DNA of 64,000 bases from Epiperipatus broadwayi (taxonomy: Eukaryota; Onychophora; Udeonychophora; Euonychophora; Peripatidae): contig JAQFVV010006724.1 of assembly GCA_028023455.1 (NCBI GenBank), positions 295,175-359,174 of the forward strand, in the 5' to 3' direction. Positions within the stretch are counted from its first letter, which is position 1. Every line of letters begins with the position of its first letter. Below, one piece after another: positions 38,780 through 49,345 of the stretch. Under the pieces are notes generated by a model. That model saw only the letters and a program-made list of their open reading frames with translations. It was not told the origin of the DNA and did not search any database. A program made the position numbers and the translations under genes.

Positions 38780-39545
38780 ATAACCATTAAAGTCATTAAA
38801 GTTAGATATACAGTTTTCATTAATATCTATTATTTTTTGAATGGGTTTAATGACTGATATAATAGATGTATACCATGGGCATAGGTTTCTACTTTCTATG
38901 AACTATGAGATTCATTATGTCCAGTTGAAGAGCTGTTTTTCTTATTAGTTGGCTAGGGTTCTGATATTATGCATGCATGACATTTTGAATTAAGCATCCT
39001 CTCAACTTTAGGCAAGGAAGAAGGCATTGTGATGCCATCTGTTTAGCAGTGCATCTGGTTTGAATTATATCCACAGGTTAAACCAAACATGCACCAAAGC
39101 ATTCTTATACAGCTTTCTGGATCTTTTTCCATATTCCTCCATCCAATGAAGAATACAGCATTCTAATTTGATGAACTCAAGAGTAATATTAATGAAACAA
39201 AAAAGAAATAAATTAATGTTCTCGGGGTTGCCTTTTTATACCAACATTCTGATATCATCATGCAAGCCCCTATTCACACTTTTCTTCGTCTCTTCAGGAA
39301 TTCAATTCCGCCACAAAGCTAATTTTTATTATAATTAATTTACAAAATTAATGGATAACTAACATACAAGACAGTTTTATATTATCTTTAATATAGAATT
39401 CATTTTTGGTTTGTGGATTAATATAATTATATCAACCAATATAAATGAATACTTTACAAAATTTAAACAAGGTTTGATTTTATACAACCTTTAACTTTTT
39501 TTCTTTTCTCATTTACTAAGTGCATATTGGCGATTGACATTCTAA
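38780..39545. repeat. Dispersed repeat, copy 2 (without the MITE)
   Basis: Same orientation as 28860-29880, with many substitutions and small indels. The site of the MITE in copy 1 corresponds to TCTATTATTTTTTGAATGGG here (about 38829-38848), which runs on without interruption. A (TA)n microsatellite follows at 39573-39595. Confidence 0.75.
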
Positions 39546-39599
39546 TTAGCAATATTTCAGGCATGGATCTCAAATATATATATATATATATATATGACT

Positions 39600-40580
39600 A
39601 AAGGATCAGGATGGGATATGAAGTTTGAACATGGGTTGGTAATTGTTAAGTGAATAAAACCATGAAGCTCAATCTTAAACTAAGATTGACTGCTTCAATA
39701 CAAATAAGCATTACTATTAGATATGGATCCCTTGATTTTTTGAGTATTGACATGACAATTTAAAAAAAAAAAGAGTATTATTTTTAAAGATTACAAAATG
39801 TTTTTATGACTAAAATATGCTGGTGATACTTTTTTTATTTGATACCATAATAAAAAAAACTTCCCATAATATTATCATGTTTCATATTGTAAAGTAAAGC
39901 ACCAACAACAACAATGCATGACATCTTATAGGCTTTTTCATATACTTGCAAGAATAGTTACATTTGACATATTCTAAAAAACATCTATTGTAAGCTTGAG
40001 TGAAGAATCGATACCAGATGGTATAGCATTAGAAAATCTTAATCATTGATTTCTGGTTTTGTCTTAATGAAGATTCAAGATTGGAATTAAATATTTATTT
40101 TGCAAATAACACCCTCCATTTTATTTCCATATAATATTCTAATGAATAACATGAAATAAATAAAAAAAATCTGACCCAGACTACAGTACTTACATAAATC
40201 TGAAATCAAGTCATTTTCTATGTGTTTTGAGATCTCATTTCTATAATAACTGTAAGCATATAAGAGAACATACAATATTGTTGGCACAGACTACACAAAT
40301 GAGATCTTAAAAAAATATAAAACTATTCTACTTCCAGATATGTATAATCATGTAGGTTAGCCTAGATCTGAATTTAGGGTTTCTTAAAAATTTAGGTTAT
40401 TGACTTAAAAAATAATATAAAGAAATAAAAGACAACTACTAGGTGCATAAGCATTTGTTTCAGCTTTGAATCTTAGTTTTTGTTAAGGAAGGCAAAACCT
40501 AGAAACTGGATTTTCTGAATGTATGAATTTTGTAGCACAATAATATTTTGTCCTCTATTAATTACTCAAACTTATAGTAG
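39600..40580. other. No gene recognised
   Basis: A+T-rich DNA. The minus-strand ORF at 40087-40287 has low complexity and no motif. Confidence 0.5.
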
Positions 40581-40582
40581 AA

Positions 40583-41526
40583 TACAAGTAACCCCTCTAT
40601 AAGTTGGCAGTGAGAAACACTTCTATAAATAGCATTAATACAACAAGTTTTGACAATTAGGAAAATTCTTGCGTAACAAGGGACAAGGTTAACACTATCG
40701 ATAAATGTCATTTAAGCAAGAGCGCGTACGAGAATCGATGTGATATGAGATTTGGTATACAATTTTAGAATTTATTAGAATTTTCAATTCTTTTTGTTCG
40801 TTTAACGGTGATTAGTAGTGATGATGAAGAAAACATTACATAATATTAATATGTAATACTTTTATTCAATAACTGTAAAAAAATCTATTGGCAATTGAAT
40901 TAACTTCTAAACTTTTGAATGGCAATTGTAGAATGAGCAGTAAAAATATATTTGTCTTTTAAAATTATACTTGTTTTACGTAAGTTTTTTTAAAAGTAAA
41001 TTTTTTTATATAATTGACTAAAATATTCTATAGCGGTCAACAACAAAAACGTATTTTTGTCATCCAATTATAAATTGCAGCCGTAAATTGATTTTTTTAT
41101 TAATTCGTCTTCTTGTAGCGCCTTCGAAGGCTAGTATTTACGTTTTTGTAACAGCGTTAAATTTGAATATTCTAAAAACCGTCTGAAGATGACAGGACTA
41201 CTCAGTAATGTTTTTTCCTTTTTAAAAAAAACGTAAAATCTGAAAGACAATGTTAAATACAGCGGTTAGGAAACGAATTTAAGCTGCATATGAGTACTCA
41301 TTCCATGCTGTTTTAATAAACATATTTCTCTTAGTTATAAAATACAAATAGTGTAGTTTTTTTTTTCTATTTTTGGAACCTAATCCTGTTTTTTTATATA
41401 CGTTTCTACTTTTTGAACCTAATCCTGTTTTTTTATATAGGTTCTTTGTTTTCAACAATATGATTTGCTATAACGTAACATTTTTTTTAGGAATCTATCG
41501 ACCGTATTATAGGGGAGTTACCTGTA
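40583..41526. mobile_element. pogo/mariner-like non-autonomous DNA element, 940 bp
   Basis: TA flanks both ends (40583-40584 and 41525-41526). The left terminus CAAGTAACCCCTCTATAA is matched by the inverted right terminus CAGGTAACTCCCCTATAAT. A TA target and CAG-type ends with this CCCCTATAA pattern fit Tc1/mariner/pogo transposons. No transposase frame is left inside. At 41365-41455 a 45-bp unit with GAACCTAATCCTG occurs twice in tandem. Confidence 0.7.
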
Positions 41527-41689
41527 GCTCTAATATAAAAGTAATATAATAATTACATTGGTTTTTCAGAGGTATTAATAATAATAAAAAAGTTAACAAT
41601 AGTTCTTTACTTTAAGCAACATGTAGAAAACACCGTAGAGAAAAATATATTCAATACATTTTTTATTACTAACCAGCTTAATTAATTTC

Positions 41690-41995
41690 GGTAATTATAT
41701 ATCATATATAGGGGATTTGAACTCAGTTTTAAGCACCCTTCAACTATCCATGCTATCTCCAATCACTGATACACATGACTACACACATGTAGAAAAGATA
41801 AATAATCACCAATAGCCGTATTTTGTGCTGAACCAGCACTCACTAGTTGGTTTAGATTATCATTTCCCACACACATAGATAATCAGTGATCATTTATATA
41901 TGAGATAGCGTAGATAGTTAAAGGGTACATGAAAGTCTGAGTTCAAATCCCTATATTTACAATTAAGCTCCAGGTATATGAAGAATGCATGTATT
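41690..41995. mobile_element. Hammerhead-bearing repeat, family 2, head-to-head locus
   Basis: The left, minus-oriented copy (about 41712-41870) carries a hammerhead-like motif and ends outward at the reverse complement of GAGTTCAAATCC. The right, plus-oriented copy (about 41878-41985) starts later, inside the same sequence, and ends GAGTTCAAATCCCTATAT. So two copies meet head to head, the right one 5'-truncated and lacking the motif. A plus-oriented relative is at 44191-44400, and a minus-oriented piece at about 63895-63950. Confidence 0.65.
41808..41851 (-). ncRNA. Degenerate hammerhead motif, family 2 copy 1
   Basis: Minus strand: ACCAA, box CUAGUGA, helix II GUGCU-GGUUC-AGCAC, box AAAA, then UACGGCUA and UUGGU. 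ACCAA and UUGGU pair as helix I; helix II is five perfect pairs. Relative to the canonical CUGAUGA and GAAA boxes, two bases of the first are swapped and the G of the second is A, so this copy should be inactive. Confidence 0.5.
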
Positions 41996-42038
41996 TCAAA
42001 TATAGCAAAAATAAAATTTTTAAAAACGCTTTTTGACA

Positions 42039-42580
42039 ACATTTATTTTAAACAAAGGCAAAACTCTCCATACAGTAGTGCCACCCTGTGCCAAGCAGAG
42101 TAATCAATGGATGCCAGAAGGCTTGTGCATAAAATCCCCATTCAGTGCCCACTCATCCAATATCCCCAGACCAGCTTCTGGCCTGTGGCCATCATCAGTG
42201 AAGCGCCCTGGATCCGAGAGCACTGCACCAGATCCCAGGATCCAATGCAACCCTCCAGCAGCCACCCCTTAACTCTACTTTACTACAAAACCATGAGAAT
42301 GAAATTGAAAACATTGTTAATATCTTCAATCTAAGCTCAATAGCCTATATAGTCATATGGGTCTGAAATCAATTCACCACCCATACATTTTGGTGTCTGA
42401 GGATATTGGATGAGTGGGCATTGGATGGGGATTTTATGCACAAGCCTTCTGGCATCCATGGATTACTCTGTTTGGCACAGGGTGGCACTACTGTATGGAG
42501 AGTTTTGCCTTTATTTACAACAATTATGTGCTATATAGAGATGGTGATCATGTGGTGTTTGGTGGTTTGACATTTATTTT
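42039..42580. mobile_element. Hammerhead-bearing palindromic repeat, family 1, locus B
   Basis: An 11-bp duplication, ACATTTATTTT, lies at 42039-42049 and 42570-42580. Inside, a minus-oriented copy (42050 to about 42403) starts at GGCAAAACTCTCCATACAG. It meets a 5'-truncated plus-oriented copy (from about 42404) that passes GGAGAGTTTTGCC and continues into the next monomer start (GGTGATCATGTGGTGTTTGG) before the duplication. It is 520 bp between the duplications. The ORFs seen across it are frame readings of the repeat, not genes. Confidence 0.85.
42155..42213 (-). ncRNA. Hammerhead motif, locus B: best-preserved fold
   Basis: Minus strand: helix I outer AUCCAG, internal loop GGCG, inner CUUCA; box CUGAUGA (42198-42192); helix II UGGCC-ACA-GGCCA, five perfect pairs; box GAAG; C-UG-GUC; inner UGGGG; loop AUA; outer UUGGAU. 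Both segments of helix I pair (with G-U pairs), and a two-sided internal loop lies between, as in natural type I hammerheads. The single core departure is A to G at the last base of GAAA, where it could still form a G-U pair. Helix III is two pairs at most, as in ribozymes of Penelope-like elements and animal retrozymes. Confidence 0.65.
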
Positions 42581-42599
42581 CATGGTAGTGGAATTGGCC

Positions 42600-44138
42600 T
42601 TTATCTTATATAAAAAAAGTTAAATCAAAAATTGCTATCAAATTATTAATAATAATAATGTCGATAAAATTTATAAGAATTCTTAAAAAATAGTGAAATA
42701 TTTACACAATCCCAAATAAAATTTCTCTAGAATGCCATGCCCTCTTGAAAGTTCAGAACAGATCTGCAAATAATACATCTGGCAAAACAATCACAAAATT
42801 TCCATCAGACAAAAATGAATATATATGTATTTCTCTGTTGGCAAGGCGTCTGTTTATAAGCGATTTACTCTAATATTAAATTAACAAAAAATATCACTTC
42901 TAATAAAACATGAATTGTGGAAAAAAATAATTAATCATTGTGATGAGAAATTTTAGAGAAAAGCAAGGTATTTACATTTCTATACGGTAATATGAATGTG
43001 AATGAAAATTCTACATTAAATATTGTCAACCGGGAAATCCAGTGGTGATATGCAGAGAGCTGCATGATCTAAAAAGAAAGATAAAAGAAGCTTTCTTTAT
43101 ATCTAGAGATGGCGATGCCATCAATAGAAAAGACTCTTGCTACAAAATATCCAAGAAATGGAATACATAATTATTTCATTTGCATAAATTTGCATCACTC
43201 CAAGTCAATTTATTATATTTTGTAATACGGCTATGATTATGAGGGCTTGAACCTTGAAAGCGCTTAGCCATTTAATGAATAGATATTAAAATAATATATA
43301 TTTGCTTTATTTGTTTTTAGCTTTGTGTGCTTGTGCGTGTTAGCGCATTTTATATATTTTGATTCATAATTAGCCACAAAGTATAAACTATTTGCTTATT
43401 AAATATAAATAACATTAATTGGAAAAAAGTTATTGGAAGAAAAATCGGCACTTCGAACTCTTCAACCAATGTTCTTTGGAAATGAAGAGATGACAAAAGT
43501 GAGAAATTTAAATAAAAATAAAGCGTAAAGCTCTAAGAAATATGTATTTACAATCATAATTGTTAATATTCACTACTACTGAATTTTTTCTTTGTTTTTT
43601 CTTACAATAAACTATATTGATTGCCAACATTTTTTAATGAAAAAATTTCTTTAGGCCTTTATTAATTAGCAAGACAATAAAGCAGCCGAACATTTCTTAC
43701 AGGTATTAATAATTATAATCAAAATAATTTTTAAAATAAACAGGAATTTCTCAATCAAATAATTTTAAATCAAATATATACAATTTGCTTATGCTGGTTA
43801 ATTAAAAATAAAATATTTTTTAATACTATATTTTATCCGCTCAGAAAATGTCAGCATATAGAAGCCATTGAAATGGTATCTGGAGATAAGTTTGCATTAT
43901 ATAGTTCATTTATATATTAGTTGTGTTACTAGTCTAATAGTTTTAACTTATTGATAGTTTTTTTTTTAATTCTAAGATACATACTTATATTCAGATTAGC
44001 ATCATATTGGCATCAGCATGGAATTTGGGAATTCTATCATCAGATTTTCAATGGTATGGATGGCTGAAGAGTTGGAGTGGTTTGAAGCCTGTCCATTAAA
44101 GTGTGAGGATTTGCTATCTTAATATAAACTGAGCACTG

Positions 44139-44140
<2 letters not shown>
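42600..44140. other. No gene recognised
   Basis: A+T-rich DNA. No ORF with motifs and no clear repeat structure was found. Confidence 0.5.

Positions 44141-44141
<1 letters not shown>

Positions 44142-44187
<46 letters not shown>
44142..44187. repeat. (TA)n microsatellite
   Basis: Uninterrupted dinucleotide tract of about 23 units, directly before the family 2 repeat. Confidence 0.95.
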
Positions 44188-44190
<3 letters not shown>

Positions 44191-44400
44191 TGGGAGATGG
44201 TAGTCTGGACCAACTAATGAGTGCTGGTTTAGCATGAAATACATATATTGGTGATTATTTATTTTTTCTGCATGTGTTTTGGTCATGTGTATCAGTAGTA
44301 TGAGATAGTGTGGATAGTGAAGGGGCTTGAAAGTCTGAGTTTATATTCCCTATATTTATAATTAGGTTCCAGACATAAGACTACCTTGTATTTCAAATCT
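44191..44400 (+). mobile_element. Hammerhead-bearing repeat, family 2, plus-oriented copy
   Basis: Aligns with the minus-oriented copy at 41712-41870. It shares TGGTGATTATTTAT, ATGTGTATCAG, TATGAGATAGTGTGGATAGT and a 3' part with AAAGTCTGAGTT. The (TA)n tract abuts its 5' side. No ORF. Confidence 0.65.
44209..44252 (+). ncRNA. Degenerate hammerhead motif, family 2 copy 2
   Basis: ACCAA (44209-44213), box CUAAUGA, helix II GUGCU-GGUUU-AGCAU, box GAAA (44236-44239), helix III of three pairs from AUA..UAU, then A and UUGGU (44248-44252). Helix I and II pair fully. The one departure is G to A at the third position of CUGAUGA, a catalytically essential base, so activity is unlikely. Predicted cleavage would follow A44247. 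Confidence 0.55.
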
Positions 44401-44576
44401 TACATATTAAGCCTGCATTCTGCCCATCCCTCTTCTATGTTGGCTGTGCTAAAATTTAAATAACTATGTAATAAACAGGCAAAAACTCTCCATATAGTAG
44501 TGCCACCTTGTGCTAACCAGAGTAATCAATGGATGCCAATAGGCTTGTGCATAAAATCCCTATCTAGTGTCTACTC

Positions 44577-44635
44577 ATCCAATATCCCCAGACTAGTTTC
44601 TGGCTTGTGGCCTTTGTCAGTGAGGAACCTTGGAT
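44577..44635 (-). ncRNA. Hammerhead motif, locus C minus copy (one core change)
   Basis: Minus strand: AUCCAA-GGU-UCCUCA; box CUGACAA; helix II AGGCC-ACA-AGCCA; GAAAC-UA-GUC; UGGGGA-UA-UUGGAU. Helix I forms two perfect 6-bp segments around an internal loop, an excellent type I hammerhead outline. The box has A for the second G (CUGACAA instead of CUGANGA), a change that would abolish cleavage and is compatible with CpG decay of CUGACGA. Confidence 0.65.
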
Positions 44636-45332
44636 CTGAGAGCACTGCACCTAGATCTTAGGACCTAATGCAACCCTCCAGCAGCCACCTTTTATCTCTA
44701 TTTCACTATAAAACTATTTGAAAACAATATTTTCAATCTAAGCTCAATAGCTTATATAGTCATATGGGTCTAAACTCAATTCAGCACCCATACATTTTGG
44801 TGACTTTGGCTCTTTAACAACCATAGCCACCATTATCCTATTAGGCAGGATTGGTGTTAAACCACTAAACATCACATGATCACTATCTCAAGCTAGCGCA
44901 TAACTGATAGTAAACAGGCGAAAACTCTCCATATAGTAGTACCACCTTGGGCTAACCAGAGTAATCAATGGATGCCAGAAGGCTTGTGCTTAAATCCCTA
45001 TCTAGTGCCTACTCATCCAATATTCCCAGATATGGAGAGTCTTTGCATGTTTACTAACAGTTATGTGTTAGCATGAGATGGTGATCATGTGATGTTTAGT
45101 GATTTAACACCAATCCTGCCTAAGAGGATAATGGTGGTTATGGTTGTTAAAGAGCCAAAGTCACCAAAATGTATGGGTGCTGAATTGAGTTCAGACCCAC
45201 ATGACTATATAAGCTATTGAGCTTAGATTGAAAATATTATTGTTGCTCTCATTGTTTTATAGTGAATTTGAGATAAAAGGTGGCTGCTGGAGGGTTGCAT
45301 TAGATCCTAAGATCTAGGTGCAGTGCTCTCAG

Positions 45333-45391
45333 ATCCAAGGCTCCTCTCTGATGAAGACCACAAGTCAGAAACTAGTCTGTGAATATTGTAG
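45333..45391 (+). ncRNA. Hammerhead motif, locus C plus copy (intact core boxes)
   Basis: AUCCAAGGCUCCUCU, box CUGAUGA (45348-45354), helix II AGACC-ACA-AGUCA, GAAAC-UA-GUC (45368-45377), UGUGAAUAUUGUAGG. All conserved core positions and the GUC triplet are present. Helix II has a compensated change: A-U where other copies have G-C. Helix I has mismatches next to the core, which would weaken folding. Predicted cleavage would follow C45377. Confidence 0.6.
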
Positions 45392-45519
45392 GTACTAGAT
45401 AGGGATTTTATGCACAAAGTGGCATTACTATATGGAGTTTTTGCCTGTTTACTAACAGTTATGTGTTAGCATGAGATGGTGATCATGTGATGTTTAGTGG
45501 TTTAACTATGTAAAGGTTG

Positions 45520-47030
45520 GTTATTAAATCCTTTTGATCATGAAGAGTGCCACCAAATCACTGTGTACCTGGAAAATTTATTTACCATGATCAAATGTAG
45601 ATGATGATGTTTTCATCGACCAGACCCAGGGAGAGCAAGAGCTCGTTAATATTGTTCAGATAATTGAGAAAATAAAACACTGAGACATACGTCATTTAAA
45701 CTAATTTTAAATAATTTTAAAATTTTATTAAATTCAAGCAAAAACAAAATAAATCTAGCAAACAAAATGTGAGAGTTGACCTAGACTTATTAGTGTATTC
45801 ATTTGAGAGTCTATATGCATACTGCAAATGTTAAAACATTAAACACTCTGACAGATAAGGTCATTTTCTCACCTATGAATTTAAAAAGGGAATTGATAAT
45901 ATCTTCCTGCTGGCAATTTATAAAAAACCAATTCTAGTATCCTAATTCAGAATTAAAAAAAAACAATATGGTCTTGTAGGAAATCAATGAAACTGCACCA
46001 GTGAGCACTTCTTGGTCTGGAATAATATGTTGAGACCAAGAACATCATATGTCAGCAGGACAGCTCATGATATATCACTTTTAAGGCAATTCACAGTTAA
46101 TTTTATATACAAGATAAGAATACAGGAGCGAAGAAACAAAATCTCCAATTTCAGAAAACCAGAATACTATACATGATAAATCACAAACCAAAAGATTTGC
46201 AATCTGCAGGAAATGCAAAGAAGCATTTAAAATTAATTTCAGCATGATACAAGAGAGATAGGTGCATTAAAAAAAATTACTAAGATCTACCAAAGCATTT
46301 AGCAAGAGTTAGTTTTATAAAAGGAGACATATTAAGTGCATATAAAATATAAATTGACAATACACTTTCAGATAAATAAATTTAAAACATTGAGTACTCA
46401 TCATACACTCTAGGTTAAATAGAATTTTCAAATTGGAAACTTTGCCACTAAAGCTTCAAAGCATATAATAAAAGAATAATACATAAAATAATGACAAAAA
46501 AATACAATTTCTTATTTACTATGAAGATTGAGTGGAGACTTAGTCTAGGTTTAGCCCTGGAAAGATTATAAAAAAAGAAATTTACCCTAGTGTCTGTACA
46601 TTTGGTGAGTACTGACATTTGTGTGTAGAAATAAAAACCACAATGGGTTTTTTCTGGTAAGAATAGAAGGAGTGTGGAGACATTTTGAAACAGTTTTAGT
46701 TTAGGCAATTATGGCATCTTTGAATGAACAGCAAGGATGTCAGGATTGTGGCTGATGTAAATATTAAATCACAATGTTGACCAGGTAGGTGGATACTGAA
46801 GAGATGAAAAATCATAGCTCTGCACACTTATATGCCAGTATGTAATATAAGACCATTATTAAATGCCCATCAGTCTTATAAGAGCAGGGTACCAGGACAT
46901 AAGAGATGGACCAAGTTTCCATGAGCCTATAAGTCATAAATATAAAAATATTCTTCATTCCCACCATGTTAGATCCTAAAACAAGAGTACAAATATATTG
47001 GCATTTGGTAGTATTTAAAAAAAAACTAAA
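45520..47030. other. No gene recognised
   Basis: A+T-rich DNA; ORFs at 46448-46708 and 46812-47048 (minus) show no motif and are taken as chance. Confidence 0.5.
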
Positions 47031-47157
47031 AAAAGTAAGACTTGTCAAGCATTGGTGGTCAAGAGGTCAGCACAGCTGCCTTAAAAGCAGTTGTTCCAGG
47101 TTAGCGGGATCGCTTCCCAGCCAATGCTATGACACATGAGAAAAAAAAAGTAAGAAT
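47031..47157 (+). mobile_element. tRNA-derived SINE, copy 1
   Basis: The body starts GCATTGGTGGTCAAGAGG (box A-like) near 47049 and has a degraded box B region (GCGGGATCGCTTCCC). It ends CCAATGCTATGACAC and a run of nine A. An AAAAGTAAGA duplication flanks it (47031-47040, and again from within the A-run to about 47155). It shares head and tail with 58641-58749 but has lost several bases in the middle. A type II (Leu/Ser-like) tRNA origin is likely. Confidence 0.75.
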
Positions 47158-47159
47158 TA

Positions 47160-49345
47160 AAGATTGTTCAAAAAATGCAATTTAGTTTGGTTTTTTTTTT
47201 TAGTTAGTATGATTTATTCTTAGAAACATACAATGAAAGTTATTTGTGTTGATACTATCTATTTAATTTAATAAAAGTTAAAATTGGAAAGAATGAAAGT
47301 GCATACAGATTGTTCATCCAGATAAATAAAAGACAGACTATGCTAATTAGAGATGGTGGAAATATTCTATAAAAAAGAGACTTTAAAACTAAAAAATAAT
47401 AATAATTGTACAAGATTACAAAACTTGTCTTATGATAAAACAAAGATAATATATGTGCAGAAATCTAAAAACTGACCCAAGGTTATAAAAAGGTTAAAAA
47501 ACCTTGTCTTGTTTTTTTTTGGCAAATTCTCCTGGATAGAGAAATTGTCTCTATCCAGGATAGAATACTCATCTGCTGGACTAATTCATCATGCTAGAGA
47601 GAACTGGAGCATTAGTGGACATCTTCTTTAATCATAAAAAGTTAATCCAAAAGGTTTTCATCTTTAGCATAAAGGACAAACCAGGAAACTAAAGGATGTT
47701 GACAGTGATTAAAATCAATGACCACGAGCTCAATCTTCAACCCAAAGAATACATATATATTATTCTAATTTATACTGACCAGTAAGATATTATTCATTTC
47801 CTGATTAGTGTCTAATTAAATGTTTGCAAACCAAAATTATCTTACTTTAAATATGAAGTTTCTAATACTAATAGAGACACTCACTTAGAAAAAACATAAG
47901 TGTGATATGAACTGTTTTAATTACTTGATCAATGTTATTATCTGGATGAGTGTGTATTTTCTTTCCAATTTTATTAATAATATATTTTAATTTGTTATAA
48001 TAAAATATTTATCTTTAATATCAACTTTTCATTGTGCGTTATTAATTTTAGGTTATTTAGATTTTATTATACAAAAGATTGTTTTAAGAAATGTATAATT
48101 ATCAATGCCAACTTATTCATCTTAATCTACAAATGCTAGAGAACATTAATTTACATGAAAACATAACTCCCAAACTTTTTAGTTAATTGCTACATAAGTT
48201 ACGATATGCTTCATGCAGAATCACTTCATGCAGAATCAATGAGTCTAGTCACTCTGGCGCCCTCTGAAATAAATAAAAAACTAGTTCTGCCTGCAATTTA
48301 AATTATAAATAATATTAAGTCCAATATGTTCTTGAAATATTTGAATTTATAAATGAACAGGAGATTCTTTTTCATAGTTTGATTAACTTGCACTGTCTAG
48401 TGCATGAAATAGAAAGCCTAAACCAAAATGTAAACACACTGTGAATGTTACAATATATATATATTGAGATAGATTGTCCAACCTCAATTTATATTTAAAA
48501 AAATAAGTGCTTGGCAATCACAATCAGTTGGAATCAGATTTTATAAACTAAATTTAGATTTTTATCATTAGACACACACCCATGAGTAATGCCTGTTCAA
48601 AAAATAAAAAAACAATGGGTTTGTTTTTTATTTTGATCATTGTTTTTAAAATATAAAATAAATATAATTTATTTCAACTGAATGAACCGTTTAAAAGTTA
48701 TGCTATATAAAGAATATTATTTTAAATAATGTTGAATTAATAAAATGTTGATAAGAAATAGTTTATCAAAATAATAAGGTAAATTTCATTGTTCAATATT
48801 TTCCAAAGTTTTAAAATTTGAATTGGAAATATTTTTTGAGATTAAGATAATAACATATTATCATTAAACATATTTTTCTATCTAAGGAATTTTGTAAATG
48901 TGGGTGATTAAAAATAATTACTGGCCTTTTTTAATTATGTATAAAAATTCATCTTCCTAAATTGGTAATTGTATAAATAGGTACATACAGAAAATAATTT
49001 TGTCTTTAGTCTGTGGCTTTTCTTCCTATTTCTGCTCACCATTCACGGAGATCATCAATGATGCCATTATGTATTTAAAAAAAAAACTTAAAGTAACTAC
49101 TATGAGTAACTAATTTCATTAAACAACTTTTTCCCAAGTATGAATCTATAACAGAATGTTTAAATCTATGCTGAACTACCCCAATTCTGTGCCAATCAGC
49201 TGCAGCAGACACAATTCTCTACAGTGTAAGTTAAACAAATTTCTACCAGGAAATATGAAAACCCAAATGTGACTTAATATTTTAAAACTATTAAGCATAT
49301 ATTTCATTAGTAAATACATCTGTCCAAAGTTAAAATATACATGGA
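47160..49345. other. No gene recognised; one perfect hairpin
   Basis: A+T-rich DNA. A perfect 13-bp stem (TCCTGGATAGAGA) with a 5-base loop lies at 47530-47560. No gene-like ORF. Confidence 0.5.

Larger units (their letters stand above)
44461..45513. mobile_element. Hammerhead-bearing palindromic repeat, family 1, locus C
   Basis: An 11-bp duplication, TAACTATGTAA, flanks it (44461-44471 and 45503-45513). The minus-oriented part (44472 to about 45030) holds one full and one partial monomer. The plus-oriented part (about 45031-45502) does the same; monomer starts (GGTGATCATGTGATG) lie at 45080 and 45478, a 398-bp period. The two parts meet head to head near 45030. The right end stops at TGTTTAGTGGTT, almost the same 3' end as locus B. 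Confidence 0.88.

Noticed and set aside
42033-42623. Three plus-strand ORFs
   Set aside because: They lie in the arms of the family 1 palindromic repeat and change frame and sequence in the other copies.
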